The notes beneath the pieces were generated by a model. That model did not search any database and had not been told where the DNA came from. It worked only from the letters and a program-made list of their open reading frames with translations. This document shows positions 15,259 through 23,363 of a stretch of DNA of 38,207 nt, in pieces; the first letter of the stretch is position 1, and every line of letters begins with the position of its first letter. The translations under genes were made by a program, and so were the position numbers. The stretch lies in the NCBI GenBank assembly GCA_009695275.1, contig SIBF01000019.1:1-38207 (forward strand). Direction: 5' to 3'. Origin of the DNA: Pedosphaera sp. (GTDB lineage: Bacteria; Verrucomicrobiota; Verrucomicrobiia; Limisphaerales; F1-12-MAGs170).

Positions 15259-15945
15259 ATGGTGGAAACCTGGCAATTACTTCAATCCGGTGTCTGTGCC
15301 TCCGCCTGGAACATGGCTTGGGACGAGGCATTGCTCGAATCTGCGGTTACTCGGAGCGATCCGGTAGTGCGCTTCTACGGCTGGAGAGAAGCCGCGGCCA
15401 CTTTCGGATACTCCCAGCGCTTCGCAGATGTGTCGCGCTGGACGACGTTGCGCCCGCTCATTCGCCGCCCCACTGGTGGTGGACTGGTGCTGCATGATTC
15501 AGATTGGACTTACAGCGTCGTCATTCCACCGTCACATTCCTGGTATCAACTTCGGGCAGCCGAAAGTTATCAGCGAATGCACGAATGGATTCGTGATGCC
15601 TTCGCCAGAATGAACCTCGTGACCGAGTTGTCACCGGGCTGCCACAAAGATATTCCGGGACAGTGTTTCGCAGGCGCGGAGAAGTTCGACGTGCTTCGCG
15701 CTGGACGAAAGATCGCTGGTGCCGCTCAACGTCGGAACAAGGATGGCCTGCTGATTCAAGGCTCGGTCCGGGTTGAACCCTCACAAGCCGACCGCCGGTC
15801 GTGGGAAAAGGCAATGTGCGACGCAGTGCCCGCTTCAATGCCAGTTACATGGCAGAACTTCGAGCCGGACCAATCGCTGCTTGAACATGTCCGCCGGCTC
15901 ACGACCGGGAAGTACGAGCGCCGCGAGTTTAATGAATCCCGGTGA
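15259..15945 (+). CDS. Lipoate-protein ligase A / octanoyltransferase family protein (BPL_LPL fold)
   Basis: A 228-residue protein with RRPTGGGLVLHDSDWTYSVV (69-88), the RRxTGGG lipoyl-site motif, and GRKIAGAAQRRN (149-160) with the conserved lysine (Lys151). CFAGAEKFDVL (136-146) supplies a cysteine in the region that is the acyl-enzyme site in some family members. Members either ligate free lipoate or transfer octanoate to lipoyl domains of 2-oxoacid dehydrogenases and GcvH; the sequence resembles the LipM-like group of about this length, but I cannot separate the two activities with certainty. The final 17 nt overlap the remnant of a transposase on the opposite strand. Confidence 0.82.
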   Translation: MVETWQLLQSGVCASAWNMAWDEALLESAVTRSDPVVRFYGWREAAATFGYSQRFADVSRWTTLRPLIRRPTGGGLVLHDSDWTYSVVIPPSHSWYQLRAAESYQRMHEWIRDAFARMNLVTELSPGCHKDIPGQCFAGAEKFDVLRAGRKIAGAAQRRNKDGLLIQGSVRVEPSQADRRSWEKAMCDAVPASMPVTWQNFEPDQSLLEHVRRLTTGKYERREFNESR

Positions 15946-16145
15946 TTCTGGAGCGCGTGACATGGCCCCCATGCGTTTCCAGTTTGGTGCGCTTCTCGAT
16001 GAGATCCTCGATCGCCAGCAAGTGTTCCCACTCGCTGCGACGGGAGGCGGAAGGTGACGAACTGGATGAGTCCGGAGAAATCGCAGTACGGCAGATAGCC
16101 GCGCTCGTGCCAGCCGAGGAAACCGAAGGCGCGCTCCTCGTCCAT
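15929..16145 (-). pseudogene. Decayed REP-associated tyrosine transposase (RAYT, Y1_Tnp)
   Basis: The minus strand begins at an ATG (16145) and encodes GWHERGYLPYCDFSGLIQF followed by VTFRL, the N-terminal signature of IS200-like REP-associated tyrosine transposases. After 'FRLP' the family sequence continues in another frame as SEWEHLLAIEDLIEKRTKLE, then ends at a stop at 15929-15931. So the gene has a frameshift or small deletion and has lost its catalytic HUH/Tyr part. Only about 70 of an expected ~150-200 residues remain. RAYTs mobilise REP palindromes, which fits the palindromic sequence just upstream. Confidence 0.65.
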
Positions 16146-16154
16146 AAGTTTAAT

Positions 16155-16221
16155 GGAGCCAGAGCGACTGAGCGGTCGCGGAGCGGCTGTCCAAATCGAA
16201 ACGGCGCAGGCTGTTGGCTCC
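16155..16221. repeat. REP-like imperfect palindrome next to the RAYT remnant
   Basis: GGAGCCA (16155-16161) pairs with TGGCTCC (16215-16221), enclosing a smaller GCGAC/GTCGC hairpin (16163-16178). It lies directly 5' of the transposase remnant, where REP sequences are usually found. Whether it recurs in the genome cannot be seen here. Confidence 0.4.
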
Positions 16222-16444
16222 GCTGAAGTGGTCAAGTGCTTCGTCCGATTGTGAGAAATCGCGAAAGTCCCTCTACCAATCGTGTGTGGCGCTCGCGTGA
16301 GATGCAGCCGAGAACACCAAGAAAACGGTCGGCTGGCATGGTAGTCAGGAAGCCAAGAGGGATGCCTGAAGCCGATTTCAAGCCGCTACCACCAAAGTCC
16401 GGGTGTGACGACTCGATGATCTCATCGGAACCGAGAACCTGCTG
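16222..16444. other. No supported gene
   Basis: Open frames occur on both strands here (about 60-87 codons), but none has a recognisable family signature or ribosome binding site. The stretch separates the transposase remnant from the fn3 gene and may be degraded sequence. Confidence 0.4.
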
Positions 16445-17116
16445 ATGAAGCTGCGAACTGACGCCACAACTGAACCAATCTCCAAATGGAGGCATGCGCC
16501 GCAGAAGAATCGCCGGGCGGGGCTTGAATCGTCCGTCCGCCTGCGGCAGCGGATTGGATTATATGATCCGCGCTGGCTGGCCTTCGGGTTGAACATTCCC
16601 GGCGCATCGAGCACGCCCGCCGTTCCGGAAAATGTGACGGCGATCAGCTACGGTCTCCGCCAGATCCTGGCCTCATGCGATGCCTCGCCGAACGCGACGC
16701 ATTACCGCTTCTTCACGCTGGCGAATCTGGAGCAACCGGAACCGGTGTTTGCGGGCAACTCTCCTACACAATCTCTCGTGATCTCGGATTTCGAAGCAGG
16801 TCAACCATATCAAGTGTTCGTCTCCGCCGCGAATTCGGCGGGCGAAAGCGATCTCAGCGAACCGGCTGAGGTGACACCGCAAGCGCTGGCAGCGGCGGCG
16901 TTAGGACAATTCGACGGTACAACAAAACAACAGGCAGAGCGGCCCGGGTGGGCCGCTCTGTTTTTTTGTACGCAACGAAAGAGCGCGGTGAGATCAATCG
17001 CGCTCGTAAAATTCTGGATAGAATCGGGGAGATTTCGTTACACCCATCCGGTAAGTGAGATGCCTGACTTTTCAGACGTTCCATCCCTCAGCGGTAAACA
17101 TCCTTGCGATGTCTGA
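16445..17116 (+). CDS. Fibronectin type III domain protein, reading past its own terminator
   Basis: The N-terminal part (MKLRTDATTEPISKW, RLRQRIGLYDPRWLAFGLN) and an fn3-like domain (about 60-150, from PAVPENVTAISYG to the typical YQVFVSAANSAGESDLSEPAE) match a small protein type that recurs in Verrucomicrobiota; its function is unknown. The recognisable protein ends near residue 155 (LAAAALG). The frame then runs on through a perfect terminator hairpin at 16935-16967, translating it as ERPGWAALFF, and stops only at 17116, overlapping the toxin gene. The natural stop was therefore probably lost by a small indel. No signal peptide is visible. Confidence 0.6.
   Translation: MKLRTDATTEPISKWRHAPQKNRRAGLESSVRLRQRIGLYDPRWLAFGLNIPGASSTPAVPENVTAISYGLRQILASCDASPNATHYRFFTLANLEQPEPVFAGNSPTQSLVISDFEAGQPYQVFVSAANSAGESDLSEPAEVTPQALAAAALGQFDGTTKQQAERPGWAALFFCTQRKSAVRSIALVKFWIESGRFRYTHPVSEMPDFSDVPSLSGKHPCDV
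16935..16967 (+). terminator. Intrinsic terminator of the fn3 gene
   Basis: A perfect 11-bp stem CAGAGCGGCCC / GGGCCGCTCTG with a 4-nt loop (16935-16960) followed by seven T (16961-16967). This is a strong factor-independent terminator on the plus strand, positioned just after the recognisable end of the fn3 protein. Confidence 0.9.
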
Positions 17117-17351
17117 CGCGCTGGATCTCGACCAGACGTGAGTCAGTGAAGACTTCGTAAACGACACGGTAATCCCCAACGCGAATTCGGTAGGTTCGTT
17201 CGGAGCCGGAGAGCTTCTGAGAACCATGAGGAAGAGGGTCAAAGGCGAGCAGTGTGACAGCGGCGATAATGCGCGCGACTTCCTGATTCGGCAAACCACG
17301 GATGTCCTTCTTGGTCGAGTTGCGCCACTGGATGCTAAAGTTTTCCATCAC
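17088..17351 (-). CDS. RelE/ParE-superfamily toxin
   Basis: An 87-residue basic protein with the RelE-like pattern: WRNSTKKDIRGLP near the N-terminus, FDPLPHGSQKLSGSERTYRI and RVGDYRVVYEV in the core, and the C-terminal VEIQRVRHRKDVYR. RelE-type toxins cut mRNA in the ribosomal A site; ParE-type members inhibit gyrase. This sequence looks closer to RelE. It overlaps the antitoxin gene by 17 nt on the same strand, the usual two-gene layout. The start could be 17351 or the next Met at 17348. It looks intact. Confidence 0.88.
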   Translation of the reverse strand: MMENFSIQWRNSTKKDIRGLPNQEVARIIAAVTLLAFDPLPHGSQKLSGSERTYRIRVGDYRVVYEVFTDSRLVEIQRVRHRKDVYR

Positions 17352-17523
17352 ACTTCAGTTCGGCGATGAATTGGTCGTGTGGGATGACAGGCTCATCCCG
17401 GCGCTCGGCAACGACGGCAAGGTCGTCCAAGTCTTCGAGAAGTTTCTCATACTCGCCAATCGGGAGAACAACGGCCGTGCGGTCGCCGTGTTCGTCGGTG
17501 AGGTATTGCAAGGTCTGGCTCAT
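17335..17523 (-). CDS. Antitoxin of the RelE-type pair (Phd/YefM-like or small unclassified antitoxin)
   Basis: A 62-residue acidic protein (MSQTLQYLTDEHGDRTAVVLP...YEKLLEDLDDLAVV) whose pattern, an N-terminal strand-rich part followed by 'IPxxEYExLLExLeDL', is that of small antitoxins partnering RelE toxins in many bacteria. It precedes and overlaps the toxin gene. Family assignment is by pattern and context only. Confidence 0.75.
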   Translation of the reverse strand: MSQTLQYLTDEHGDRTAVVLPIGEYEKLLEDLDDLAVVAERRDEPVIPHDQFIAELKCDGKL

Positions 17524-17573
17524 GGACGAAAAGTTACGGCGTTCGTCTCGCTATGTCGAGATGGGGGATTCCG

Positions 17574-17685
17574 TGGATCGTATCAAGTGTTCGTCTTCGC
17601 CGCGAATGCAGCAGGCGCAAGTAATCTCAGCGAACCAGCGGAGGCGGCGCCTCTGGTGCTGGCAAACGTGGCGAAAGGAAAATAA
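17574..17685 (+). pseudogene. Second copy of the fn3-gene 3' end (fragment)
   Basis: From about 17577 the plus strand encodes YQVFVFAANAAGASNLSEPA followed by EAAPLVLANVAKGK and a stop, clearly homologous at DNA level to 16808-16905 of the fn3 gene. Nothing of the upstream part of the gene is present; the sequence immediately 5' is the upstream region of the antitoxin gene. This fragment shows where the natural stop of the fn3 family lies. It is not likely to be expressed. Confidence 0.75.
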
Positions 17686-17724
17686 TTTCTGGGAAGCTCG
17701 TGACTGGTTCCCGGAGCGAAACCC

Positions 17725-17760
17725 GGAGCAGGCTTGTTTGGCTGCTCCTGCATTTTCTTT
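17725..17760 (+). terminator. Putative terminator after the fn3 tail fragment
   Basis: GGAGCAG (17725-17731) pairs with CTGCTCC (17742-17748), followed by TGCATTTTCTTTT. It occupies the same relative position as the terminator behind the complete fn3 gene, supporting the view that the fragment is a displaced gene end. Confidence 0.6.
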
Positions 17761-17779
17761 TGGCTTTCTGTTGATTTGT

Positions 17780-17849
17780 GTGGAGCGCGGCTGTGCCTCA
17801 GGCCAGTGGCAGGGCTGCGACTGGTGCTTCACACACAGTCGCGCTCCAC
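17780..17849. repeat. Imperfect inverted repeat, REP-like
   Basis: GTGGAGCGCGGCTGTG (17780-17795) is the near-perfect complement of CACAGTCGCGCTCCAC (17834-17849), leaving a loop of about 38 nt. It lies in a gene-free stretch between the fn3 tail and the next gene. G+C-rich intergenic palindromes of this kind are often repetitive; recurrence has not been tested. Confidence 0.5.
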
Positions 17850-17882
17850 TGAATTGATAACCGGCCGCTACCTCATTTTTCG

Positions 17883-17945
17883 TTGCCCGCGGCGGGGAAA
17901 CCACGAAGGCGCAAAGACGCGCAAGGATGCAAGCGGGGCAGAGCG
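17883..17945. repeat. Degenerate short repeats (GAAGGCGCAAAGACGCGCAA type)
   Basis: The segment ACCACGAAGGCGCAAAGACG followed by GCAAGGATGCAAG resembles a short degenerate sequence that occurs in intergenic DNA of many environmental bacterial genomes. No coding content is apparent. Its nature is unknown. Confidence 0.3.
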
Positions 17946-17975
17946 ACGAGGTTGGGGGCAATGAACCCCACTTCT

Positions 17976-18869
17976 TCACAAGCCGGAGGGAGCCGCGTTT
18001 GTGATTGTGTAGGTCCGCTGAGCACCTCTGAAATCCTCTACGACAGCTTTTCCCTTGAAGCGGAGATCAAACAACTTATTTGCAACACTTGGACGCAGAA
18101 CCACGTTGGTAACTGTGATTTCGTACACAGGCAGATTTTTGTCCCTACCATCTTCCCGGTCAGGAGCAAACGCAGTGAAAGCATATGCAATCGGGAACAT
18201 CTCACCCAGGAAGTTCGTTCTTCCGAAGGAACGATAGATCGCGGCAAGTGCTCTCTTTTCGCTTTCAGTGGATTTATCCACAGCGCGTCCGTTGTCCAAA
18301 GTCTCATTCCACTTTCCGGCCTCATACTGGCACCTGATCACCGCCGCTAGATGGCTGTTCGGTGCGATCAGTTCCCATTCGCTCCGGACGAAAGGCTTTT
18401 GACTGACCTCTCGGTCAGGATGCCACAGCGGGTGGAGCAGCCCCTTTGTCCCTGCAGGCAAGTAAAGCTGTCCCGCAAATCCTACGAACACGGCGTGCGC
18501 CGCCGAAGGGCTGTCAACGGGCACCCTGCGATGATCCACCATTACGTACCCATCATTTGAACCTCCGGGCATATGACGCTTGTTCCAGTACTGCATGGAA
18601 ACCAGGTTCGAAGACTGACAGATTTGCACCATTCGCCGCATTTTAGTGGATGGAATCTCCTCAAATTCCATCGCCCAGGAGCTGTTGCTGACCGTCAGAG
18701 TAAAATCATAAACGAACCGGCCTGTCCCCAAAGTGGCAAAATAGAAGGCTTGGCCTGTGACAGTATATCGTGCGTCGCCTTTGATCCCGTTTGAGGCGGC
18801 TACAGAATCCCGCAATGGCGCGAAAAGCCCACACAGGAGTGTCAGCATAAATTTCACGTGGAATGACAT
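17976..18869 (-). CDS. Hypothetical secreted protein
   Basis: A 297-residue protein with a plausible Sec signal peptide (MSFHVKFMLTLLCGLFAPLRDSVAA split around residues 1-25). The mature part is mixed, with aromatic-rich strands (YTVTGQAFYFATLGTGRFVYDF, FVGFAGQLYLPAGTKG, as separate segments) and no catalytic motif that I can name. It begins 29 nt after the stop of the DUF1501 gene on the same strand and could be the last gene of that operon. A GGAAAA ribosome binding site directly precedes the ATG. Function is unknown. Confidence 0.6.
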   Translation of the reverse strand: MSFHVKFMLTLLCGLFAPLRDSVAASNGIKGDARYTVTGQAFYFATLGTGRFVYDFTLTVSNSSWAMEFEEIPSTKMRRMVQICQSSNLVSMQYWNKRHMPGGSNDGYVMVDHRRVPVDSPSAAHAVFVGFAGQLYLPAGTKGLLHPLWHPDREVSQKPFVRSEWELIAPNSHLAAVIRCQYEAGKWNETLDNGRAVDKSTESEKRALAAIYRSFGRTNFLGEMFPIAYAFTAFAPDREDGRDKNLPVYEITVTNVVLRPSVANKLFDLRFKGKAVVEDFRGAQRTYTITNAAPSGL

Positions 18870-18898
18870 TTTTCCAAGTTACCGCTAAGAGCCGCCCA

Positions 18899-20314
18899 TC
18901 AGGAGAGAATTTCTTTGGCGACATTTCCCTTCACATCGGTCAGCCGATAATCGCGTCCGGCGTAGCGATAGGTGAGTTGCTTGTGGTCCAGACCAAGCAG
19001 GTGGAGAATCGTGGCGTGAAGGTCGTGCATGTGGACTTTGTTCTCGACGGCGCGATAGCCGTAGTCGTCGGTCGCTCCGTAGGAAAAGCCCGGTTTCGCT
19101 CCTCCGCCTGCCAGCCACATCGTAAAGCCGTGGGGATTGTGATCGCGCCCATCCATGTTGCCCTGCGCCGTGGGAGTGCGTCCGAATTCGCCGCCCCAGA
19201 TGACAAGTGTGTCTTTCAGGAGCCCGCGTTGTTTGAGGTCCGTCAGCAGCGCGGCGATGGGTTGATCGACTTCACGCGCGTTGCGCTCGAGATCGCGTTT
19301 GAGGTTGACGTGTTGATCCCACTTGAACGCGTGGTTGACCTGGACGAAGCGGACGCCCTTCTCGGCGAATCGCCGCGCCAGCAGGCATTGCCGCCCGAAG
19401 TTATCGGTTGGAGTCTGGTTGATGCCGTAGAGCTGGAGCGTCGCTTCTGATTCATCGGTGATGTCGGTGAGCTTCGGCGCTTCGGTTTGCATGCGGAAGG
19501 CGAGTTCATAGGACTCGATGACGCCTTCAAGCTGCGCGTCCGCTGCGGCCTGGCGCAAATGTTCGCGATTCATCTCCTGGATGAGATCGAGCTGCTTGCG
19601 CTGAAGCTCAGGAGAAAGCTCCGCGTTCTTGATGTGGCGAATCTGTGCCTGGCTTAACGGGATGTTGTCGCTGCCGATGGGTGTGCCTTGATAAATCGCG
19701 GGGAGGAATGCCGGACCGTAGTTCTGCGGGCCGCCATTGAAGATGGACGGGCTGATGGTGACGAAGCCGGGCAAGTTTTGGTTGTCGGTTCCGAGTCCGT
19801 AAATGATCCAGGAACCCATGCTCGGGCGCACCTGGGTTTCGTGGCCGGTGTGGAGCTTGAGCACGGCCTGCCCGTGTGCCTGGCCATCAGTGTGCATGCT
19901 GCGGATGAGGCAAAGGTCGTCCGCGTGCTTCGCCACTTCCGGAAACGCGGCGCTGATCTCCAGGCCGCTTTTACCGTGCGCGCTGAATTCCCATGGTGAA
20001 CCGAGCAGTTTGCTATTGGGCGCGATGAGGTCGCCGGCGCGTGTCGGCATGGGCTTGCCATGATCACGGGTGAGGAGCGGTTTGTGATCAAACGTGTCCA
20101 CTGCGGACGGACCGCCGTGCATGAAGAGGAAGATGACACGTTTGGCACGCGCGGGCGCGGGCGGCTGTTTCGCGGCGAGCGGGCTGGAGCCCACGGCGTG
20201 GGCGCTCAGAGCCAGTTGAGAGAACATGCTGCCAAAGGCGAGCGAGCCAAAGCCGCAGCCGGCGCGTCGCAACATTTCACGGCGGGAAAAATAGGAGATT
20301 GAATGTGGGTGCAT
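18899..20314 (-). CDS. DUF1501 protein (Tat-exported, sulfatase-like fold)
   Basis: A 471-residue protein with a twin-arginine-type signal (SRREMLRRAGCGFGSLAFGS), then FLFMHGGPSAVDTFDHKP, SMHTDGQAHGQAVLKLHTGH, GETQVRP-like and WGGEFGRTPTAQGNMDGRDH segments, which are the landmark blocks of DUF1501. The fold is related to alkaline phosphatase/sulfatase enzymes, with His/Asp residues suggesting metal binding; the substrate is unknown. The ATG at 20314 has a good GGAAAGG 5 nt upstream and gives a proper signal peptide; the longer frame to 20368 overlaps the preceding gene. These genes are nearly always paired with DUF1549/DUF1553 genes in Planctomycetota and Verrucomicrobiota, as here (13 nt apart). 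Confidence 0.92.
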   Translation of the reverse strand: MHPHSISYFSRREMLRRAGCGFGSLAFGSMFSQLALSAHAVGSSPLAAKQPPAPARAKRVIFLFMHGGPSAVDTFDHKPLLTRDHGKPMPTRAGDLIAPNSKLLGSPWEFSAHGKSGLEISAAFPEVAKHADDLCLIRSMHTDGQAHGQAVLKLHTGHETQVRPSMGSWIIYGLGTDNQNLPGFVTISPSIFNGGPQNYGPAFLPAIYQGTPIGSDNIPLSQAQIRHIKNAELSPELQRKQLDLIQEMNREHLRQAAADAQLEGVIESYELAFRMQTEAPKLTDITDESEATLQLYGINQTPTDNFGRQCLLARRFAEKGVRFVQVNHAFKWDQHVNLKRDLERNAREVDQPIAALLTDLKQRGLLKDTLVIWGGEFGRTPTAQGNMDGRDHNPHGFTMWLAGGGAKPGFSYGATDDYGYRAVENKVHMHDLHATILHLLGLDHKQLTYRYAGRDYRLTDVKGNVAKEILS

Positions 20315-20327
20315 GAAATCCTTTCCA

Positions 20328-23294
20328 TCAATCGAGGTAACGAAATTCCGTTGAAGCAAAGAGCGCATGGCAGAAGTTCTGCCATGCTTGGAGCCGGTGC
20401 GTTAGATCAGCGTTGTCAGTGGATGCTTGAGCGTCGGACGAGCCGAGGAACTGCGCGGCGCGCTGGAGTTCCGCGATGGTCGGTGGGCGACCGAACGCCT
20501 GCAAGTAGGCGCGCTTGATCTGCGCAAGATCTTCCTGGGAGTTGTTCCCGAGCAGCACCTCAGCCCAACGCCTCGCCTGCATCTGAACAAAGGGGCTGTT
20601 CATCATGAACAACGCCTGAGTCGGTGCGGATGTGGTGTGACGCATCCCGGAGATGACATGCGGATCTGGGAAGTCGAAGACCTGGAAAAGATCCGTGAGG
20701 TTGTTGCGCAAGACGGGGAGGTAAAGGCTGCGACGATTGGTCTCGACAATGCCGGATTGCGCGGACACGTCCACCATGGGCAGACCGTTGGTCAGGAGCA
20801 ACGAGCCGCCGATTTTTCGATCGAGCTGACCGCTGACAATTTGCATCGCGTCTCGCAACGCCTCCGCTTCGAGGCGACGGCGATTCATCCGCCAGAGCAG
20901 GCGATTGTCCGGATCGCGAGCGTAAGCGGCGGGATTGTGAGCCGCGCTCATCTGGTACGTGCTCGAAAGCATGATCACGCGGATGAGCCGCTTCATCGAC
21001 CATCCTTGTTCGATGAACCGCTGCGCGAGATGATCGAGCAATTCCGGGTGCGTGGGAGGTTCACTCAACGTGCCGAAGTTATCCGGTGTTCCCACCAGGC
21101 CACGGCCGAAGAGGTGCAGCCACACGCGGTTGACCATGACGCGCGCCGTGAGCGGATTGGAAGGGCTGGCGATCCATTCGGCGAGTTCGAGTCGTCCGCT
21201 GGTTTCCGTGGCGAGTGGAGGGCCCGCGCTTCCACCTCCACTGGCGCAGCGGATGAATCCACGCGGAACTTCATCACCAAGACGGTCCGGATCACCGCGA
21301 ACATTGATCTGGCAGTTGACAGGCGTTCCCTCCATCACCGCCATCGCCGACGGCATCGGTGGCGGTGCCTTGGCCCGAAGATCGAAGATTTCGTCGTCCA
21401 GCTTGTCGAGCTCAGGCATTGGCTGCCGGGGCGTCGTCATCGCCGGGGATTGGGGCCGCATCGACATCGCCATTTCCGACGACGAAGGATCGATGAACTC
21501 GAATCGCACCGCATCCGCCACAACGAATCCTTTGGTGCCCTTGTTGGAGATGGTAACTGCGGCGTTCGTGCCTGCGTCGAAGCGGTAACGGCCAATGGAA
21601 ACAAAAATCTGATCGACGTCCGGTATCTTGCGCTGATCCAGCGCAACCACGCGCGTGCCCTCGGCACACTCAATGGTCACGGGCACGTTCGTGGCGCGAT
21701 TCCAGAACGGCGGATAGGAGACGAGCACTTCGTAATTGCCCGACTTCGGTAACTCGGCAACGAAGCGAACTGACTTCTTGCCCTTGTCCGCGTTGCCGTC
21801 CGCGAGATAATTACGATCCACGAAGTTGGTGGAGCCGGTGGATTCCTTCCAATTGCCTGTGATCTCCGCCACGAGATTGTCCACGACAATACCCGTGAGT
21901 TGTTTGGAATCGATATTGCCGGGAAAGGCCATCTTTTGTTGACGCACCCGTTGACGTTCACCTTCGAGCTCGGTCAGACGGGCTTCGTGCTTTTCTACGA
22001 CTTTCGCCTGTGCGGCATCGCCCAAGGGACGTTCCAGCCACTGCGGGCGGAACGCGTCGGCGGGACCATTTCGGTTCGCAGCAAGCGCGGTGGTGCTTTT
22101 GAAGATGCCGGCAAGCGCATAGTAATCGCGAGTGGGAATCGGATCGTACTTGTGATCGTGGCAGCGGGCGCAACTCACGGTAAGACCGAGGAACGCGCGC
22201 GTGGTCACATCGATCTGTTCATCCACGATGTCCATGACGAGTTTGTTGCGATTCGGCTCGAACAAGACTTTCGGCCCGAGCACGAGGAATCCCGTGGCGA
22301 TGATGTATTCCAAACGCTCGTCGTCCGAGGGTGATGGAAGAAGGTCGCCGGCAATTTGCTCGCGGATGAACTGATCGAAAGGTTTGTCCTGATTGAACGC
22401 CGCCACCACGTAATCGCGGTAACGCCAGGCGTTCGGGTAAGGCAGGTTGTTCTCGGTGCCGTTTGAGTCGGCATAGCGTGCGACATCCAGCCAGTGCCGC
22501 CCCCATCGTTCACCGAAGTGCGGTGAGTTCAGAAGTCGATCAATCGCCGCCGCGAATGCGCCTGGCGACGAGTCCGACAGAAAGGCATCGATCTCGTCTG
22601 GTGTTGGCGGAAGACCAGTGAGGTCGAAGGTCGCTCGGCGGATCAAAGTGCGCTTCTCCGCGGCAGGTGCCGGTTTGAGGCGGCGATCCTCCAGTTCGCT
22701 GAGGATGAAATGATCGATGGGATCACGCGGCCATTTCTTGTCTTTGACCTTGGGAAGCGTTGAAGCTTTAAGCGGTCGAAACGCCCAGTGATTCGTTCGC
22801 GAAGCAGGCGTTACGCTGGACGCTGCCGTGGCCACCAGGGCTGCCGGAAGGTTGGCTCCGGTGCGCACCCAAGTCTCGAAGTCTGCCACCTGATCGGCGG
22901 GGAGCGCTTCCTTGGGCGGCATTTGGAGATCCTGATCCTTGTAGCGGATTGCGAGGATGAGCCGGCTCCTGTCTGGATTACCCACGACAATGACTGGTCC
23001 GCTGTCACCTCCTTTGCGCAATCCCTCGGGCGTGTCCAGCGCGAGGCCTCCTTTGGTTTTGCCCTGCGCAAGGCTGTGACATTCGAGACAGCGCTCGGCC
23101 AGTATAGGGCGAATTTTCAGCTCGAAGAAATCCAAGCCGGAGCCGGGCGAGCGTTGATCAGCCGCGGAGGCAACGTTCACCGCAGCCCAGAACAGGGCGG
23201 CAAGCGCGATCTGAATGGTTCCTTTGCACGTCACAACACGTTTGGACAGTGGCTCCGGAAAAACGTTTTGGCAACGATGGCTGATCGACGCCAA
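20328..23294 (-). CDS. PSCyt1-DUF1549-DUF1553 multidomain protein with an inserted golvesin-like domain
   Basis: A 988-residue exported protein. A signal segment (about 26-45) is followed by a planctomycete-type cytochrome c domain with the CLECH haem motif (residues about 69-73) and distal MPP motif (about 125). DUF1549 follows (WPRDPIDHFILSELE, RWGRHWLDVARYADSNGTE, CARCHDHKYDPI with a second CxxCH). Around residues 465-600 lies a beta-rich golvesin/carbohydrate-binding-like insert (DGNADKGKKSVRFVAELPKS, DAVRFEF). DUF1553 closes the protein (NPLTARVMVNRVWLHLFGRG, RRLEAEALRD). The two haem sites suggest periplasmic electron transfer coupled to an unknown oxidation or hydrolysis. Pairs with the DUF1501 gene. 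Confidence 0.92.
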   Translation of the reverse strand: MASISHRCQNVFPEPLSKRVVTCKGTIQIALAALFWAAVNVASAADQRSPGSGLDFFELKIRPILAERCLECHSLAQGKTKGGLALDTPEGLRKGGDSGPVIVVGNPDRSRLILAIRYKDQDLQMPPKEALPADQVADFETWVRTGANLPAALVATAASSVTPASRTNHWAFRPLKASTLPKVKDKKWPRDPIDHFILSELEDRRLKPAPAAEKRTLIRRATFDLTGLPPTPDEIDAFLSDSSPGAFAAAIDRLLNSPHFGERWGRHWLDVARYADSNGTENNLPYPNAWRYRDYVVAAFNQDKPFDQFIREQIAGDLLPSPSDDERLEYIIATGFLVLGPKVLFEPNRNKLVMDIVDEQIDVTTRAFLGLTVSCARCHDHKYDPIPTRDYYALAGIFKSTTALAANRNGPADAFRPQWLERPLGDAAQAKVVEKHEARLTELEGERQRVRQQKMAFPGNIDSKQLTGIVVDNLVAEITGNWKESTGSTNFVDRNYLADGNADKGKKSVRFVAELPKSGNYEVLVSYPPFWNRATNVPVTIECAEGTRVVALDQRKIPDVDQIFVSIGRYRFDAGTNAAVTISNKGTKGFVVADAVRFEFIDPSSSEMAMSMRPQSPAMTTPRQPMPELDKLDDEIFDLRAKAPPPMPSAMAVMEGTPVNCQINVRGDPDRLGDEVPRGFIRCASGGGSAGPPLATETSGRLELAEWIASPSNPLTARVMVNRVWLHLFGRGLVGTPDNFGTLSEPPTHPELLDHLAQRFIEQGWSMKRLIRVIMLSSTYQMSAAHNPAAYARDPDNRLLWRMNRRRLEAEALRDAMQIVSGQLDRKIGGSLLLTNGLPMVDVSAQSGIVETNRRSLYLPVLRNNLTDLFQVFDFPDPHVISGMRHTTSAPTQALFMMNSPFVQMQARRWAEVLLGNNSQEDLAQIKRAYLQAFGRPPTIAELQRAAQFLGSSDAQASTDNADLTHRLQAWQNFCHALFASTEFRYLD

Positions 23295-23363
23295 TCAGGG
23301 CGTTCGAAAATGTCGTTCCAAGCTTGTGTGGCAAAAGCCGGGAGGCTATCAGATTGCCACTCC

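Noticed and set aside
16232-16495. An 87-codon minus-strand frame
   Set aside because: No family signature, overlaps the start of the fn3 gene and lies in debris next to the transposase remnant.
20427-21752. A 441-codon plus-strand open frame
   Set aside because: It lies wholly antisense to the DUF1549/DUF1553 gene, whose protein has clear family motifs; the antisense product has a composition (Arg/His-rich, no domain) typical of a shadow frame.
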